Source of the DNA: Cytomitobacter sp965233735
GTDB taxonomy: Bacteria > Pseudomonadota > Alphaproteobacteria > CAJXXZ01 > 1604HC
Direction: 5' to 3'
Length of the DNA: 64,000 nucleotides
Assembly (NCBI GenBank): GCA_965233735.1
Contig: OZ247501.1
Coordinates: 557,867 to 621,866 of the forward strand
The notes beneath the pieces were generated by a model. The model was not told where the DNA came from, did no database searches, and saw only the letters and a program-made list of their open reading frames with translations. The translations under genes were made by a program, and so were the position numbers. Positions 44,393-57,121 of this stretch are shown here, piece after piece (within the stretch, counting starts at the first letter, position 1; every line of letters starts with the position of its first letter).

Positions 44393-45066
44393 TGAAAATT
44401 GATGAATTTATAAAATTTTATACATCTAATTATAAAAAAATTAATTTGCCTGTTTTTATTCATAGTTCTAATTTAGATTTAGTAAATAAGTGTTGTGATA
44501 CAATTTTATCTAAGTTTGCTATATCTGATACTATAGTTGCTGACTTATCAAGTATCTCTGATTTAAATGAAAGTGGTTTGTTAAATTTTATAAATACAAC
44601 GCCTCTATATGAATCAAGTAAATTAATAGTTTTGAAAAATGCTCAGAAATGGACTACATATATCAAATCTGCTTTATTAAAAACATTAGAAGATTATCCA
44701 AGTTATAATAAATTTATAATTACTTCAAATATAAATCTTGATCTTACAGTTATATCTAGGTGTATGTATATTCGCATTTTAGGAAATCATAATAATGAAA
44801 ATAAATCTATAAATTTGTTGAGTCATTCAAATAAGAATATATTTGAAATTGATGATCCTAGTATTTTATTTGAGTCTTGTAAAAATTATTTGAAAAATTC
44901 TTATCAAAGCAATGATTTTGATTTTCTTGATTCAGTGGTAACATTATGGGATAAAGTTAATGAAACTTATACTTGGTTCAAAAAGGGAGAAATATCATTA
45001 CAAAATTGTATTCAGATTATGTCAAATCTAATTTCAGATCATTTAAGTCAAACAAGCAGTTTATAA
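44392..45066 (+). CDS. holB: DNA polymerase III delta'-like subunit, shortened
   Basis: 224 residues. Placement between tmk and metG and the segments TPLYESSKLIVLKNAQKWTT, ALLKTLEDYPSYNKFIITSN and VISRCMYIRIL match the AAA+ core of the clamp-loader delta' subunit. The N-terminal part is reduced: no P-loop or zinc motif is seen, and the usual 320-340 residues are shortened by a third. Delta' does not need ATPase activity, so it may still function. Overlaps metG. Confidence 0.78.
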   Translation: MKIDEFIKFYTSNYKKINLPVFIHSSNLDLVNKCCDTILSKFAISDTIVADLSSISDLNESGLLNFINTTPLYESSKLIVLKNAQKWTTYIKSALLKTLEDYPSYNKFIITSNINLDLTVISRCMYIRILGNHNNENKSINLLSHSNKNIFEIDDPSILFESCKNYLKNSYQSNDFDFLDSVVTLWDKVNETYTWFKKGEISLQNCIQIMSNLISDHLSQTSSL

Positions 45067-46514
45067 CAGCTCCTATATATTATGTTAATGGAGAGCCTCA
45101 TTTAGGTCATTTATATACATCTGTAGCTGTTGATGTATTGCATAGGTTTGCATCTATGTTTGGAGAGTCATTTTTATCTGTTGGAACAGATGAGCATGGT
45201 CAGAAAGTAGAGCAAGCAGCAAAAAATATGAACTTTGATGTTCAAGAGTATGTTGATAAAATGTTTTTGCCTTTTTCCAATTTAATTAAGGAAGCTAATG
45301 TAAGTTTTGATGCATTTATTAGAACAACATCTAATGAGCATAAAAAAGTTGTATTGGAATTTTGGGATAAGCTTTTAAATAGTGGCGATATTTATGAGGG
45401 AAAATATGAAGGCTGGTATTCAACTAGAGATGAACAGTTTTATGCTGAAGATGAAGTTGAAGATGGCATTGCAAAAATTTCTGGGAGCCCTGTTGAATGG
45501 ATGAATGAGGCTTGTATGTTTTTTAAATTATCAAAATATAAGAACATGCTATTAGATTTTTACAAACAAAATCCTCATGCAATAAGTCCTATATCTAGGT
45601 ATAATGAAGTGATTGGTATGTTAGAATCAGATATTCCTGATTTAGCAATTACAAGATCAAGATTTTCATGGGGAATTGGTTGCGGAAATGGTCAAGTTAT
45701 TTATGTGTGGGTAGATGCTTTATCAAATTATATTACGGCAATGAAAAATAATGTTGATTACTGGATAAATGATATGATTCATATTATTGGAAAAGACATT
45801 CTAAAATTTCATGCTATATATTGGCCTGCATTGCTATTTGCTGCTAAATATCCTGCTCCTAAAAAAATATATGCTCATGGATGGTGGACTGTTAATGGTC
45901 AAAAGATGTCTAAATCTTTAGGAAATGTTATAAGTCCTTTTGAGCTGTTAGATCAATATGGGGTTGATGAAACTAGATACTGCATTATGAAAGAAATGAA
46001 TTTCGGAAATGATGGTGATTTTGATCATGATAGAATGAAAAGTAGAATTAATGCAGAGTTAGTTAATTCATTAGGTAATTTATCTCAACGTATATTAATG
46101 TTTTCTTATAAAGAATTTGGAACGATATTGAGCATTAAAGAGCTTTCAGATAATGATGTGTCATTGTTGATAGAATGGGATAAATGCTTAGAGTTATCTT
46201 TTGAAGCAATGCAAAAGCAAGAAATTCATATATATTTAGATGAATTGAGGAAGGTTCTTGCAAAAACAAATCAATATATAGATTCTGAGTCTCCATGGAA
46301 AAAGGATATAGATGAAAAAAAACGCATACTTGGGGTAGGGATGGAGTGCTTGAAGAGATTAGGGATCTTGATATACCCTATTATGCCAAATAAATCTCAA
46401 GAATTGCTGAATATTTTGGGAGTTTCTCATGATATGCAAAATTGGTTTAAAGCACTAGAGTTAAAAGAACTTTCTAAGCCAGGCGTTCTGTTTCAAAGAA
46501 TTTTATCTAATTAA
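44997..46514 (+). CDS. metG: Methionyl-tRNA synthetase (start uncertain)
   Basis: Charges tRNA-Met. About 505 residues: FITAPIYYVNGEPHLGHLYT (with the HLGH motif), GTDEHGQKVEQAA, WYSTRDEQFYAEDEV, IYVWVDALSNYITAM and the KMSKS loop (WTVNGQKMSKSLGNVISPFE). The zinc knuckles of the E. coli type are absent, as in the shorter MetG form. No ATG exists before the first motif. The frame is open from a TTG at 44973; AAGGGAG (44983-44989) favours ATT at 44997, and a TTG at 45006 is a third choice. All overlap the end of holB. Confidence 0.9.
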   Translation: MTKLYSDYVKSNFRSFKSNKQFITAPIYYVNGEPHLGHLYTSVAVDVLHRFASMFGESFLSVGTDEHGQKVEQAAKNMNFDVQEYVDKMFLPFSNLIKEANVSFDAFIRTTSNEHKKVVLEFWDKLLNSGDIYEGKYEGWYSTRDEQFYAEDEVEDGIAKISGSPVEWMNEACMFFKLSKYKNMLLDFYKQNPHAISPISRYNEVIGMLESDIPDLAITRSRFSWGIGCGNGQVIYVWVDALSNYITAMKNNVDYWINDMIHIIGKDILKFHAIYWPALLFAAKYPAPKKIYAHGWWTVNGQKMSKSLGNVISPFELLDQYGVDETRYCIMKEMNFGNDGDFDHDRMKSRINAELVNSLGNLSQRILMFSYKEFGTILSIKELSDNDVSLLIEWDKCLELSFEAMQKQEIHIYLDELRKVLAKTNQYIDSESPWKKDIDEKKRILGVGMECLKRLGILIYPIMPNKSQELLNILGVSHDMQNWFKALELKELSKPGVLFQRILSN

Positions 46515-46546
46515 ATTGCAAATGTTATTAAATCGTAATGAAGTGA

Positions 46547-46575
46547 TTGGAGTAAAATCATATTTTATGTATAAT
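46547..46575 (+). promoter_or_regulatory. Promoter of dcd
   Basis: TTGGAG (46547-46552), a 17-base spacer and TATAAT (46570-46575). A leader of about 23 bases with the ribosome site AAGGAGT leads to the ATG at 46605, so this gene has the classical layout. Confidence 0.65.
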
Positions 46576-46604
46576 TCAAGTAATAAATTTATAAGGAGTA
46601 TTGA

Positions 46605-47189
46605 ATGAGTATTAATAAAAGCAATGGAGTTTTGACGGATGTTGAGATTAGGGACTTAGCAATAAACAAAGATATGATCACTCCTTTTGTAGATAAAAGC
46701 TGTGGAAATGGAATTGTTTCATATGGCCTTTCTTCATATGGTTATGATGCCAGAATAGATAATAAATTTAAAATTTTCACCAATGTTAACAATAGTGTTA
46801 TTGATCCTAAGAATTTTACTAAAGATAACTTTGTAGATAAAATAGGAGATGTATGTATTATCCCTCCAAATAGTTTTATGTTGTGTAAAACTGTAGAGAG
46901 ATTCAAAATTCCTCGTGACGTTTTGGTTATTTGCTTAGGAAAGTCAACATATGCAAGATGTGGAATAATTGTTAATGTAACTCCTTTAGAACCAGAGTGG
47001 GAAGGGCATGTTACATTAGAATTTTCAAATACAACGCCATTGCCAGCTAAGATTTATGCCCATGAAGGTGGTTGTCAATTTATTTTTATGAGATCTAATG
47101 AATGCGAGACAAGTTATAAAGATAGATCTGGAAAATATATGAATCAAGTTGATGTAACATGTCCAATTGTTAATAATTCAAAAAAATAA
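46605..47189 (+). CDS. dcd: dCTP deaminase
   Basis: Deaminates dCTP to dUTP, which feeds thymidylate synthesis through ThyX. 194 residues. Recognisable: SYGLSSYGYDARIDNKFKIF at the start of the fold, KSTYARCGIIVNVTPLEPEW and GHVTLEFSNTTPLPAKIYAH, followed by GGCQFIFM. It has its own promoter and a strong ribosome site (AAGGAGT, eight bases before ATG). Confidence 0.95.
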   Translation: MSINKSNGVLTDVEIRDLAINKDMITPFVDKSCGNGIVSYGLSSYGYDARIDNKFKIFTNVNNSVIDPKNFTKDNFVDKIGDVCIIPPNSFMLCKTVERFKIPRDVLVICLGKSTYARCGIIVNVTPLEPEWEGHVTLEFSNTTPLPAKIYAHEGGCQFIFMRSNECETSYKDRSGKYMNQVDVTCPIVNNSKK

Positions 47190-47237
47190 ATAATATTGTA
47201 TAGTATGTTTTGGTGAAATTACTATTAAATTAAAAAA

Positions 47238-47402
47238 TCAATAATAATCTGAGTTTTCGCTGTTTTTATAAGCTTTAATGCCATCTTCTATGCCAGCTTC
47301 ATATCCTGCTGTGAACTCATCTTCTTTTTCATCTGTTCTGTCAGCACTTATAAAAGCAGTGCTTATGCCAGATAGTAATAACATTGCGAGTATTTTTTTC
47401 AT
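47238..47402 (-). CDS. Small secreted protein, 54 residues
   Basis: A short gene on the minus strand with a good ribosome site (AGGAGAAC just before the ATG at 47402). The product starts MKKILAMLLLSGISTAFISA, a signal peptide, and continues with a 34-residue acidic mature part (DRTDEKEDEFTAGYEAGIED, then GIKAYKNSENSDYY). No cysteines and no known family. It is read in the same direction as the HU-like gene, whose stop is about 90 bases upstream. Function unknown; it would be missed by searches that need 60 codons. Confidence 0.7.
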   Translation of the reverse strand: MKKILAMLLLSGISTAFISADRTDEKEDEFTAGYEAGIEDGIKAYKNSENSDYY

Positions 47403-47490
47403 ATGTTCTCCTGTGTTACTTATAGTGTAAATTGCATTATTTAATTAAAAGTAAATAAGGTTTGATTTTAGTTTTCAAGAAATTTAAATA

Positions 47491-47802
47491 TTATTTTTTA
47501 GTTTGTTCTTGATATTCTTCATTGAATTGATCTTTGAATTTTGTGGAGAAAGTTAATTTAGGGTAAAACTTTGTAGGAACATGTATTGTTTTTCCTGTTT
47601 GTGGATTTCTTTTTTCTCCTTCTGCTCTCTCTTTAAGTTCTATTCTGAAAAATGATTGAATTTTTATTTTTTCATCTTTAAGTGTTAGTTCTGTAATTGC
47701 ATTTTTAAATGCATCAAAAATTTTTGGGATACTGTCCATAGAAAGATTGATATCCACTTTTTTTAATTCTTTTTGCATAGCTTTTTTGAAACTTTGATTC
47801 AT
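47491..47802 (-). CDS. HU/IHF-family DNA-binding protein
   Basis: About 103 residues. The family motif GEKRNPQTGKTIHVPTKFYP is intact, as is the N-terminal helical dimerisation part and the FK at the end of the beta-arm. Start at the ATG 47802, behind TTGGAGGAAA; the TTG that makes up part of that site extends the frame by five residues and is rejected. The C-terminal tail is polar and slightly longer than in HU. It probably bends or compacts DNA; whether it is HU or an IHF-like protein cannot be decided. Confidence 0.88.
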   Translation of the reverse strand: MNQSFKKAMQKELKKVDINLSMDSIPKIFDAFKNAITELTLKDEKIKIQSFFRIELKERAEGEKRNPQTGKTIHVPTKFYPKLTFSTKFKDQFNEEYQEQTKK

Positions 47803-47892
47803 TTGTTTTTCCTCCAAATTTTATAAACAATTATACATTAATAGTTATATTTTAAAAGCATTTTGTGCATAAAATCAAAGTAAATATAGAAA

Positions 47893-47923
47893 TTTCAGCA
47901 TAAAAACATATTTCATGCTGAAA
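47893..47923 (-). terminator. Strong stem-loop between rpsU and the HU-like gene
   Basis: Arms TTTCAGCAT (47893-47901) and ATGCTGAAA (47915-47923), a perfect 9-bp stem with a 13-base loop. It lies directly after the rpsU stop on the minus strand and before the HU-like gene, with a T-rich but imperfect tail, so it probably terminates rpsU. Confidence 0.6.
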
Positions 47924-47937
47924 GTTGTGATTTTTTA

Positions 47938-48132
47938 TTAAAATTTAGCTTTAGATTTTTGCTTTAGCATTCTTTTTTTGCGTTCTGCTGCATCTCTAGC
48001 TTTTTCTTCTGAAGGTTTCAATCTATATTTTCTTAGTTTTGCTTCTTTGAACAATCCGCCTTTTTGACCTTGTTTTTTGATTTCTCTCATAGCCCTACCT
48101 ATGTCATTGTTAATTACAGTTATTTTGATCAT
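47938..48132 (-). CDS. rpsU: 30S ribosomal protein S21
   Basis: 64 residues. Basic S21 fold with DIGRAMREIKKQGQKGGLFK, EAKLRKYRLKPSEEKARDA and a lysine/arginine-rich tail. S21 helps 16S rRNA pair with the mRNA ribosome site. The start is the ATG at 48132, behind GAAAGGC. A strong stem-loop follows the stop. Confidence 0.93.
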   Translation of the reverse strand: MIKITVINNDIGRAMREIKKQGQKGGLFKEAKLRKYRLKPSEEKARDAAERKKRMLKQKSKAKF

Positions 48133-48457
48133 TTATTAAGCCTTTCAAATTTATAAGCATAATATCATGTTTTTGTTAAAAGTAGTAGCTTTGTATGATT
48201 TGAGTAAAATTAATTCAGCAAAAATTTTACCAAAGCTTAATAGGGCGCAATGTTATATATTGTGAATTTGTATAATATAGGTGTTAATTTAGAGAATTTG
48301 TATAAACTATATATAGAATTATTTTGCATGAATGCTAATTTAAAAAATATGATGCTAATTCATTAAGAATATAAGTGATTGCAATTGGCAAAACATGCTT
48401 AAATGCTATGAAAAAAACAAATTGTTAAAAAACTATTAAAAAACTTCATTGTTTGTG
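48133..48457. other. Non-coding region between rpsU and the rRNA promoter
   Basis: About 325 AT-rich bases, the divergent upstream region of rpsU and of the rRNA operon. No gene is supported. Confidence 0.5.
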
Positions 48458-48486
48458 TTGACAATTTTTACCATATGCGGCATTAT
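48458..48486 (+). promoter_or_regulatory. rRNA operon promoter
   Basis: A perfect -35 TTGACA (48458-48463), a 17-base spacer and CATTAT (48481-48486). Transcription would start about 100 bases before 16S. The leader contains GCTAGCTG (48544-48551), which pairs with CAGCTAGC (50131-50138) behind 16S and is probably part of the RNase III processing stem. Confidence 0.7.
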
Positions 48487-48592
48487 GAATTTGTTGGACA
48501 AAACAAGTCTATTTTACAAGTGTTTTTTTTTGAAGGATAGCAAGCTAGCTGTTAAGAAGTCAAATTTATTTTTGACCTGTTAATTTAACTTA

Positions 48593-50107
<1,515 letters not shown>

Positions 50108-50161
50108 CTAGGGATTTCCTAGTTTATTTGCAGCTAGCGTGTTATCTTTCAAAAAAAATCA

Positions 50162-50235
50162 GGGCTGGTAGCTCAGTTGGTTAGAGCGCACGCTTGATAA
50201 GCGTGAGGTCGGAGGTTCGAGTCCTCCTCGGCCCA
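50162..50235 (+). tRNA. tRNA-Ile (GAT anticodon)
   Basis: Cloverleaf with acceptor GGGCTGG/TCGGCCC, anticodon stem CACGC/GCGTG and loop TTGATAA (anticodon GAT), T arm GGAGGTTCGAGTCCTCC, discriminator A (50235). In the rRNA spacer, 54 bases after 16S. CCA is not encoded. Confidence 0.97.
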
Positions 50236-50240
50236 TTTGT

Positions 50241-50313
50241 GGGGGTGTAGCTCAATAGGGAGAGCGCATGCTTTGCACGCATGAGGTAGTCGGTTCGAAT
50301 CCGACCATCTCCA
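50241..50313 (+). tRNA. tRNA-Ala (TGC anticodon)
   Basis: Acceptor GGGGGTG/CATCTCC with two G-T pairs, anticodon stem CATGC/GCATG and loop TTTGCAC (anticodon TGC), T arm GTCGGTTCGAATCCGAC, discriminator A (50313). Five bases after tRNA-Ile. CCA is not encoded as a unit. Confidence 0.97.
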
Positions 50314-50399
50314 TTTGTCTATATTATAAGTATAAAATAACATAATTCTCTACAATGATTTGTTTATAAAATAATTATATAACATTCATTGAGTAAGAA

Positions 50400-53172
<2,773 letters not shown>

Positions 53173-53330
53173 TTACGCAATGTGTGTTATATAGAAAGTT
53201 ATGTTGTTTTGTATTTTGATATTGAAATAGCAGATGTTATTTCTGTTATTTCTGTTATTTCTGTTATTTTATGTGTATAAGTTTATATTTTTGATTTGAT
53301 ATTTATTTGTTTTGAATGTCAAATTTTGAC
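53173..53330. repeat. Short 9-bp tandem repeat behind the rRNA operon, no 5S
   Basis: The 158 bases between 23S and dnaE hold TTCTGTTAT three times in a row (53241-53267) with an imperfect fourth copy before it, and no sequence resembling 5S rRNA. Both ends are AT-rich. Confidence 0.7.
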
Positions 53331-56300
53331 TTATATTATATAATCGAAATGTTTTAGTTTATTTAGTGTTTCTGTATTAATATTTATTTTTTTAATAATT
53401 AATGGATTTTCTTTTTCAAATTTTAACATTATTTCTGTTTTTCCTATTGTTTCATTTTTTATAACTTTATGTAATTTCTTCAATTCGTCATAATTGTTTA
53501 TTTTCAAAACTATTCTATCTGTAGTCATTAATTTATCGTCTATATTAGTTAGTAAAGATGCTATAATAAATTTATTTTTATATTCTCCCTGAATATATAT
53601 TGTTTGTCCTTTTAGATTAGATATTATATTATCTTCACTATAAATACACTTCCATATTCCAAATGGGTCAGAAATTATACAAATACTATATATATCTCCT
53701 TTAGGACTTTTTTTTGTAATTATTTTTTCTAACTTTCCAATGCTTTTAAAATCTTTTTCTTTGTTATTTATTTGTGATCCCCATTGAAATCTTAATTTAT
53801 TTATTTGAAATTTATTTAATGGATGATTATTTAGATATACTCCAAAAGCCTCAAATTCATAATTTGATATTGTTTCTGAATCCCATTCTGTTATTTCTTT
53901 TTCGTTGCTAACTTCAAACAAACTAGGAATGGAGTGATTATCAACTCGCTTAGACCACATTAATGCTCTGTTTGGCTCTAAAGAATCAAACGTTCCTGAT
54001 TTTATTAAATGTTCGATAGATTTTTTATTTATATTTGCTTTATGTAGTAATTCTGAAATATTATTAAATGGCCTTTTCTCTATTATTTCTTTTATACAGT
54101 TAATGCTTACATTTTTAATTGCATTAAAACCAAACCTGATTTTATTTCCTTCTATTGAAAATTCTGAATTTGATTTGTTTATATCTGGTGGCAATATTTT
54201 TATTCCCATTCTTTTTGCTTCATATATAAATTGACTTAATTTGTCAGTATTATTGCTTTCTAATATCATAGATGCTGTAAAGAACTCTAAACTATAGTGA
54301 GCTTTTAAATAAGCTGTTTGATATCCAATTAATGCATATGGTGTAGCATGGGCCTTAACAAAAGCATATTTAGCAAAATTCTCTATTTGTTCAAATAATT
54401 CTGTAGCATCTTCTTCTGAAGAAGACATTTTTTTACAAATTCTATTTATAAATTCTATTTTATGCTTTTTCATTTCTTCTAATTTCTTTTTTCCAATTGC
54501 TCTTCTTAATAAATCAGCTTCTTGCATAGAGTATCCAGCTAAATTACGTGCTATTTCTAATACCTGTTCTTGGTAAACTAAGATTCCATATGTTGATTTT
54601 AAAGTTTTTTCCATTTCTGGGAATAAGTAATTTGTTTTTAATTCTCCATGTTTTCTTTTTATAAAAGTTGGTATATTTTCCATAGGACCAGGTCTATATA
54701 GCGATATTACAGCAATTAAATCTTCAAAATTTTCTGGGTGTAATCCTACTACAGCATCTGTCATTCCAGGGCTTTCAAATTGAAAAATTCCTACTGTATA
54801 TCCATTTCTAAAAATATCTAATGTTTTTTGATCATTTAATTTAATTTTGCTTATTAAAAATGATGCATTATTTTTTCTAATTATTGTTTCTGTATCTTTA
54901 ATAATAGTTAGAGCTGTCAAACCAAGTAAATCAAATTTAACTAACCCAGCATCTTCAATATGATTTAAAGAAAACTGAGTCATAGTAATTCCATGATCTT
55001 TATAAAGAGGCAAAGTTTTATTCAACTCTTTTTCTCCAATTACTATTCCTGCAGCATGTATAGATGCATGTCTATTTAATCCTTCTAATTTCAGACTAAT
55101 CTCAAACATCTTTTTAACTTGATCATTTTGCGACATTTCTTCTTCAAGTTCAATATTATCTTTCATATAATTTTCTAGACTTAAATTTTTACCTTGAATG
55201 ACAGGAATAGCTTTAGAGTGTTTATCAACTATAGGGTAGGGAACTTGTAATATTCTTCCAACATCTCTTAGAACACCTTTAGATTGCATAGATCCAAAGG
55301 TGATAATATGAGCAACATGTTCTTTTCCATATTTATTTGTAATATATTCTATAACTTTAAACCGTCCTTGTGGGCAAAAATCTATATCAAAGTCAGGCAT
55401 GCTGACTCTTCCAGGGTTTAAAAATCTTTCAAAAACTAATCCAAACTTCAAAGGGTCAACTTCTGTAATTCCTATGCAATATGCAACAAGTGATCCTGCC
55501 CCTGAACCTCTACCTGGTCCAACAGCAATATTATTTTCTTTTGCCCAATTAATAAAATCAGATACTATAAGAAAATATCCATCAAATCCCATTTTTGTTA
55601 TTGTATTTAGCTCAAACTCTAACCTATCACAATATGTTTTATATTGATCGCTTTTTGAATTTATTTTTGTTTGTAAACCTTCATATGCTTTATTTTTCAA
55701 TAAAATATCTTCATCTTTTTCAATAAAACTAGGTAATGTTGGTTTCTTTTTTTTTAATATAAAAGAGCATTTTTTTGCAAATAAAAATGTATTTTCTAAA
55801 GGCTCTTTCCAGTCTTTATACTCTTCTAACATTTCTTCAGAAGTAGGCAAGTGAAAATCATCTGCATAAGAACTGTCTAAATATTTAGCATGTTTAATGC
55901 AATTTAATGATTGGTATGCTTCAGATTGGTCTTGATGTATATATCTTATTTCAGGAACAGCAATAATCGGAGTTTTATAAATTGCTGACATTGCACATGC
56001 ATGAAATTCGTCATTTTCTCTATTCCTAATTCCTATTGCCCAATTATTAAGAAAATATTTTTGCATTTGATCTGCACATTTGTTTATATCATCTTGCTCA
56101 CAACTTACTCCTGGAATTGCTATGGCTATTAATCCATTACTATTTTCAAAATCTTCAAAAATAACAGATGCTTCTTTATCTCTATAGCTATTACTAATAA
56201 TTGAGCATAAATTTTTATATCCTAATTCATTTTGGCAGTATATATATATTTTATATTTAGAGTTTAGAGTTAATTCACATCCTGTTATTGGGTGAATTTT

Positions 56301-56462
56301 ATTTTCATACAGTTGTTGATTGTAATCCATTGCTCCAAATAAATTATGTTGATCTACTATTCCTATGCTTGGAAATTTCAATTGAATTAATTCACTAATT
56401 CGTATTGTGCTTTGTAACAGTGAATAAGAAGTCCTAATACTTAATGGAATATAACTAATCAT
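53331..56462 (-). CDS. dnaE: DNA polymerase III alpha subunit
   Basis: Replicative polymerase. 1,043 residues, about 100 shorter than most DnaE. The catalytic aspartates are present in MPDFDIDFCPQGRFKVIEY (about residue 355) and in LVKFDLLGLTALTI; GPGRGSGAGSLVAYCIGITE and the AHATPYALIGYQTAYLKAHY region are also conserved. The N-terminal PHP domain lost its metal ligands: where HLHxHSxYSLL is expected the sequence is PLSIRTSYSLLQ. The C-terminus has an OB-fold-like part (GDIYSICIISDPFGIW). Translation-coupled to lolD upstream (one-base overlap). Confidence 0.96.
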   Translation of the reverse strand: MISYIPLSIRTSYSLLQSTIRISELIQLKFPSIGIVDQHNLFGAMDYNQQLYENKIHPITGCELTLNSKYKIYIYCQNELGYKNLCSIISNSYRDKEASVIFEDFENSNGLIAIAIPGVSCEQDDINKCADQMQKYFLNNWAIGIRNRENDEFHACAMSAIYKTPIIAVPEIRYIHQDQSEAYQSLNCIKHAKYLDSSYADDFHLPTSEEMLEEYKDWKEPLENTFLFAKKCSFILKKKKPTLPSFIEKDEDILLKNKAYEGLQTKINSKSDQYKTYCDRLEFELNTITKMGFDGYFLIVSDFINWAKENNIAVGPGRGSGAGSLVAYCIGITEVDPLKFGLVFERFLNPGRVSMPDFDIDFCPQGRFKVIEYITNKYGKEHVAHIITFGSMQSKGVLRDVGRILQVPYPIVDKHSKAIPVIQGKNLSLENYMKDNIELEEEMSQNDQVKKMFEISLKLEGLNRHASIHAAGIVIGEKELNKTLPLYKDHGITMTQFSLNHIEDAGLVKFDLLGLTALTIIKDTETIIRKNNASFLISKIKLNDQKTLDIFRNGYTVGIFQFESPGMTDAVVGLHPENFEDLIAVISLYRPGPMENIPTFIKRKHGELKTNYLFPEMEKTLKSTYGILVYQEQVLEIARNLAGYSMQEADLLRRAIGKKKLEEMKKHKIEFINRICKKMSSSEEDATELFEQIENFAKYAFVKAHATPYALIGYQTAYLKAHYSLEFFTASMILESNNTDKLSQFIYEAKRMGIKILPPDINKSNSEFSIEGNKIRFGFNAIKNVSINCIKEIIEKRPFNNISELLHKANINKKSIEHLIKSGTFDSLEPNRALMWSKRVDNHSIPSLFEVSNEKEITEWDSETISNYEFEAFGVYLNNHPLNKFQINKLRFQWGSQINNKEKDFKSIGKLEKIITKKSPKGDIYSICIISDPFGIWKCIYSEDNIISNLKGQTIYIQGEYKNKFIIASLLTNIDDKLMTTDRIVLKINNYDELKKLHKVIKNETIGKTEIMLKFEKENPLIIKKININTETLNKLKHFDYII

Positions 56463-57121
56463 TATTTCTTCCTTATAGTGCTAATAGTTTGATTGCTGAA
56501 AAAGTATTCAGAATCAAACATGTTATGCCATTTCTTATTATGAGTTACGCAAATAATAGATGTATTATTTTTTTTAGCTATTGCTATACATAAATTCATT
56601 ATATTATTTCCAGTTTCTTCATCTAAATTACCAGTTGGTTCATCAGCTAAAATAAGCTTAGGGTTGTGTGCAAAAGCTCTGGCAATTCCAACTCTTTGTT
56701 GTTCTCCTCCTGATATTTTAGTTACAGATGAATTTATATGATTCTCTAGTCCTACTTGCTTTATCCATTCTATTGCAATTGGATAAGCTTTTCTCCTATT
56801 CATTCCGTTAAGAACTAACGGCATTGCCACATTTTCAAGAACAGATAAATCTTTCCATAACATATGAGATTGAAATATATATCCTATTTGACGCCTAATA
56901 AGAAAATTATTCTTTCCTTGAATTATTGTTTTTTCTAAAAATTGTAAATTTCCACTTTGAGGAGAAATAATAAGTCCTGCGATATGCAAAAAAGTTGATT
57001 TTCCAGATCCAGATTTTCCTTCTATTACGGCTAATTCTCCAAAATTTATATTAAAAGAAATATTATTTAATATATAATCATTTTCATATTTAAAAAACAC
57101 ATTTTTAAGTTCTAATAACAT
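56462..57121 (-). CDS. lolD: Lipoprotein-releasing ABC transporter ATPase
   Basis: 219 residues. Walker A GKSGSGKSTFLH, the signature SGGEQQRVGIARAFAH, Walker B LILADEPTGNLD and the switch His (CVTHN). It drives release of outer-membrane lipoproteins from the inner membrane and is coupled to the permease upstream by a one-base overlap, in the order lolCE-lolD-dnaE common in alphaproteobacteria. The TssJ-like and RlpA lipoproteins of this window are likely clients. Confidence 0.95.
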   Translation of the reverse strand: MLLELKNVFFKYENDYILNNISFNINFGELAVIEGKSGSGKSTFLHIAGLIISPQSGNLQFLEKTIIQGKNNFLIRRQIGYIFQSHMLWKDLSVLENVAMPLVLNGMNRRKAYPIAIEWIKQVGLENHINSSVTKISGGEQQRVGIARAFAHNPKLILADEPTGNLDEETGNNIMNLCIAIAKKNNTSIICVTHNKKWHNMFDSEYFFSNQTISTIRKK

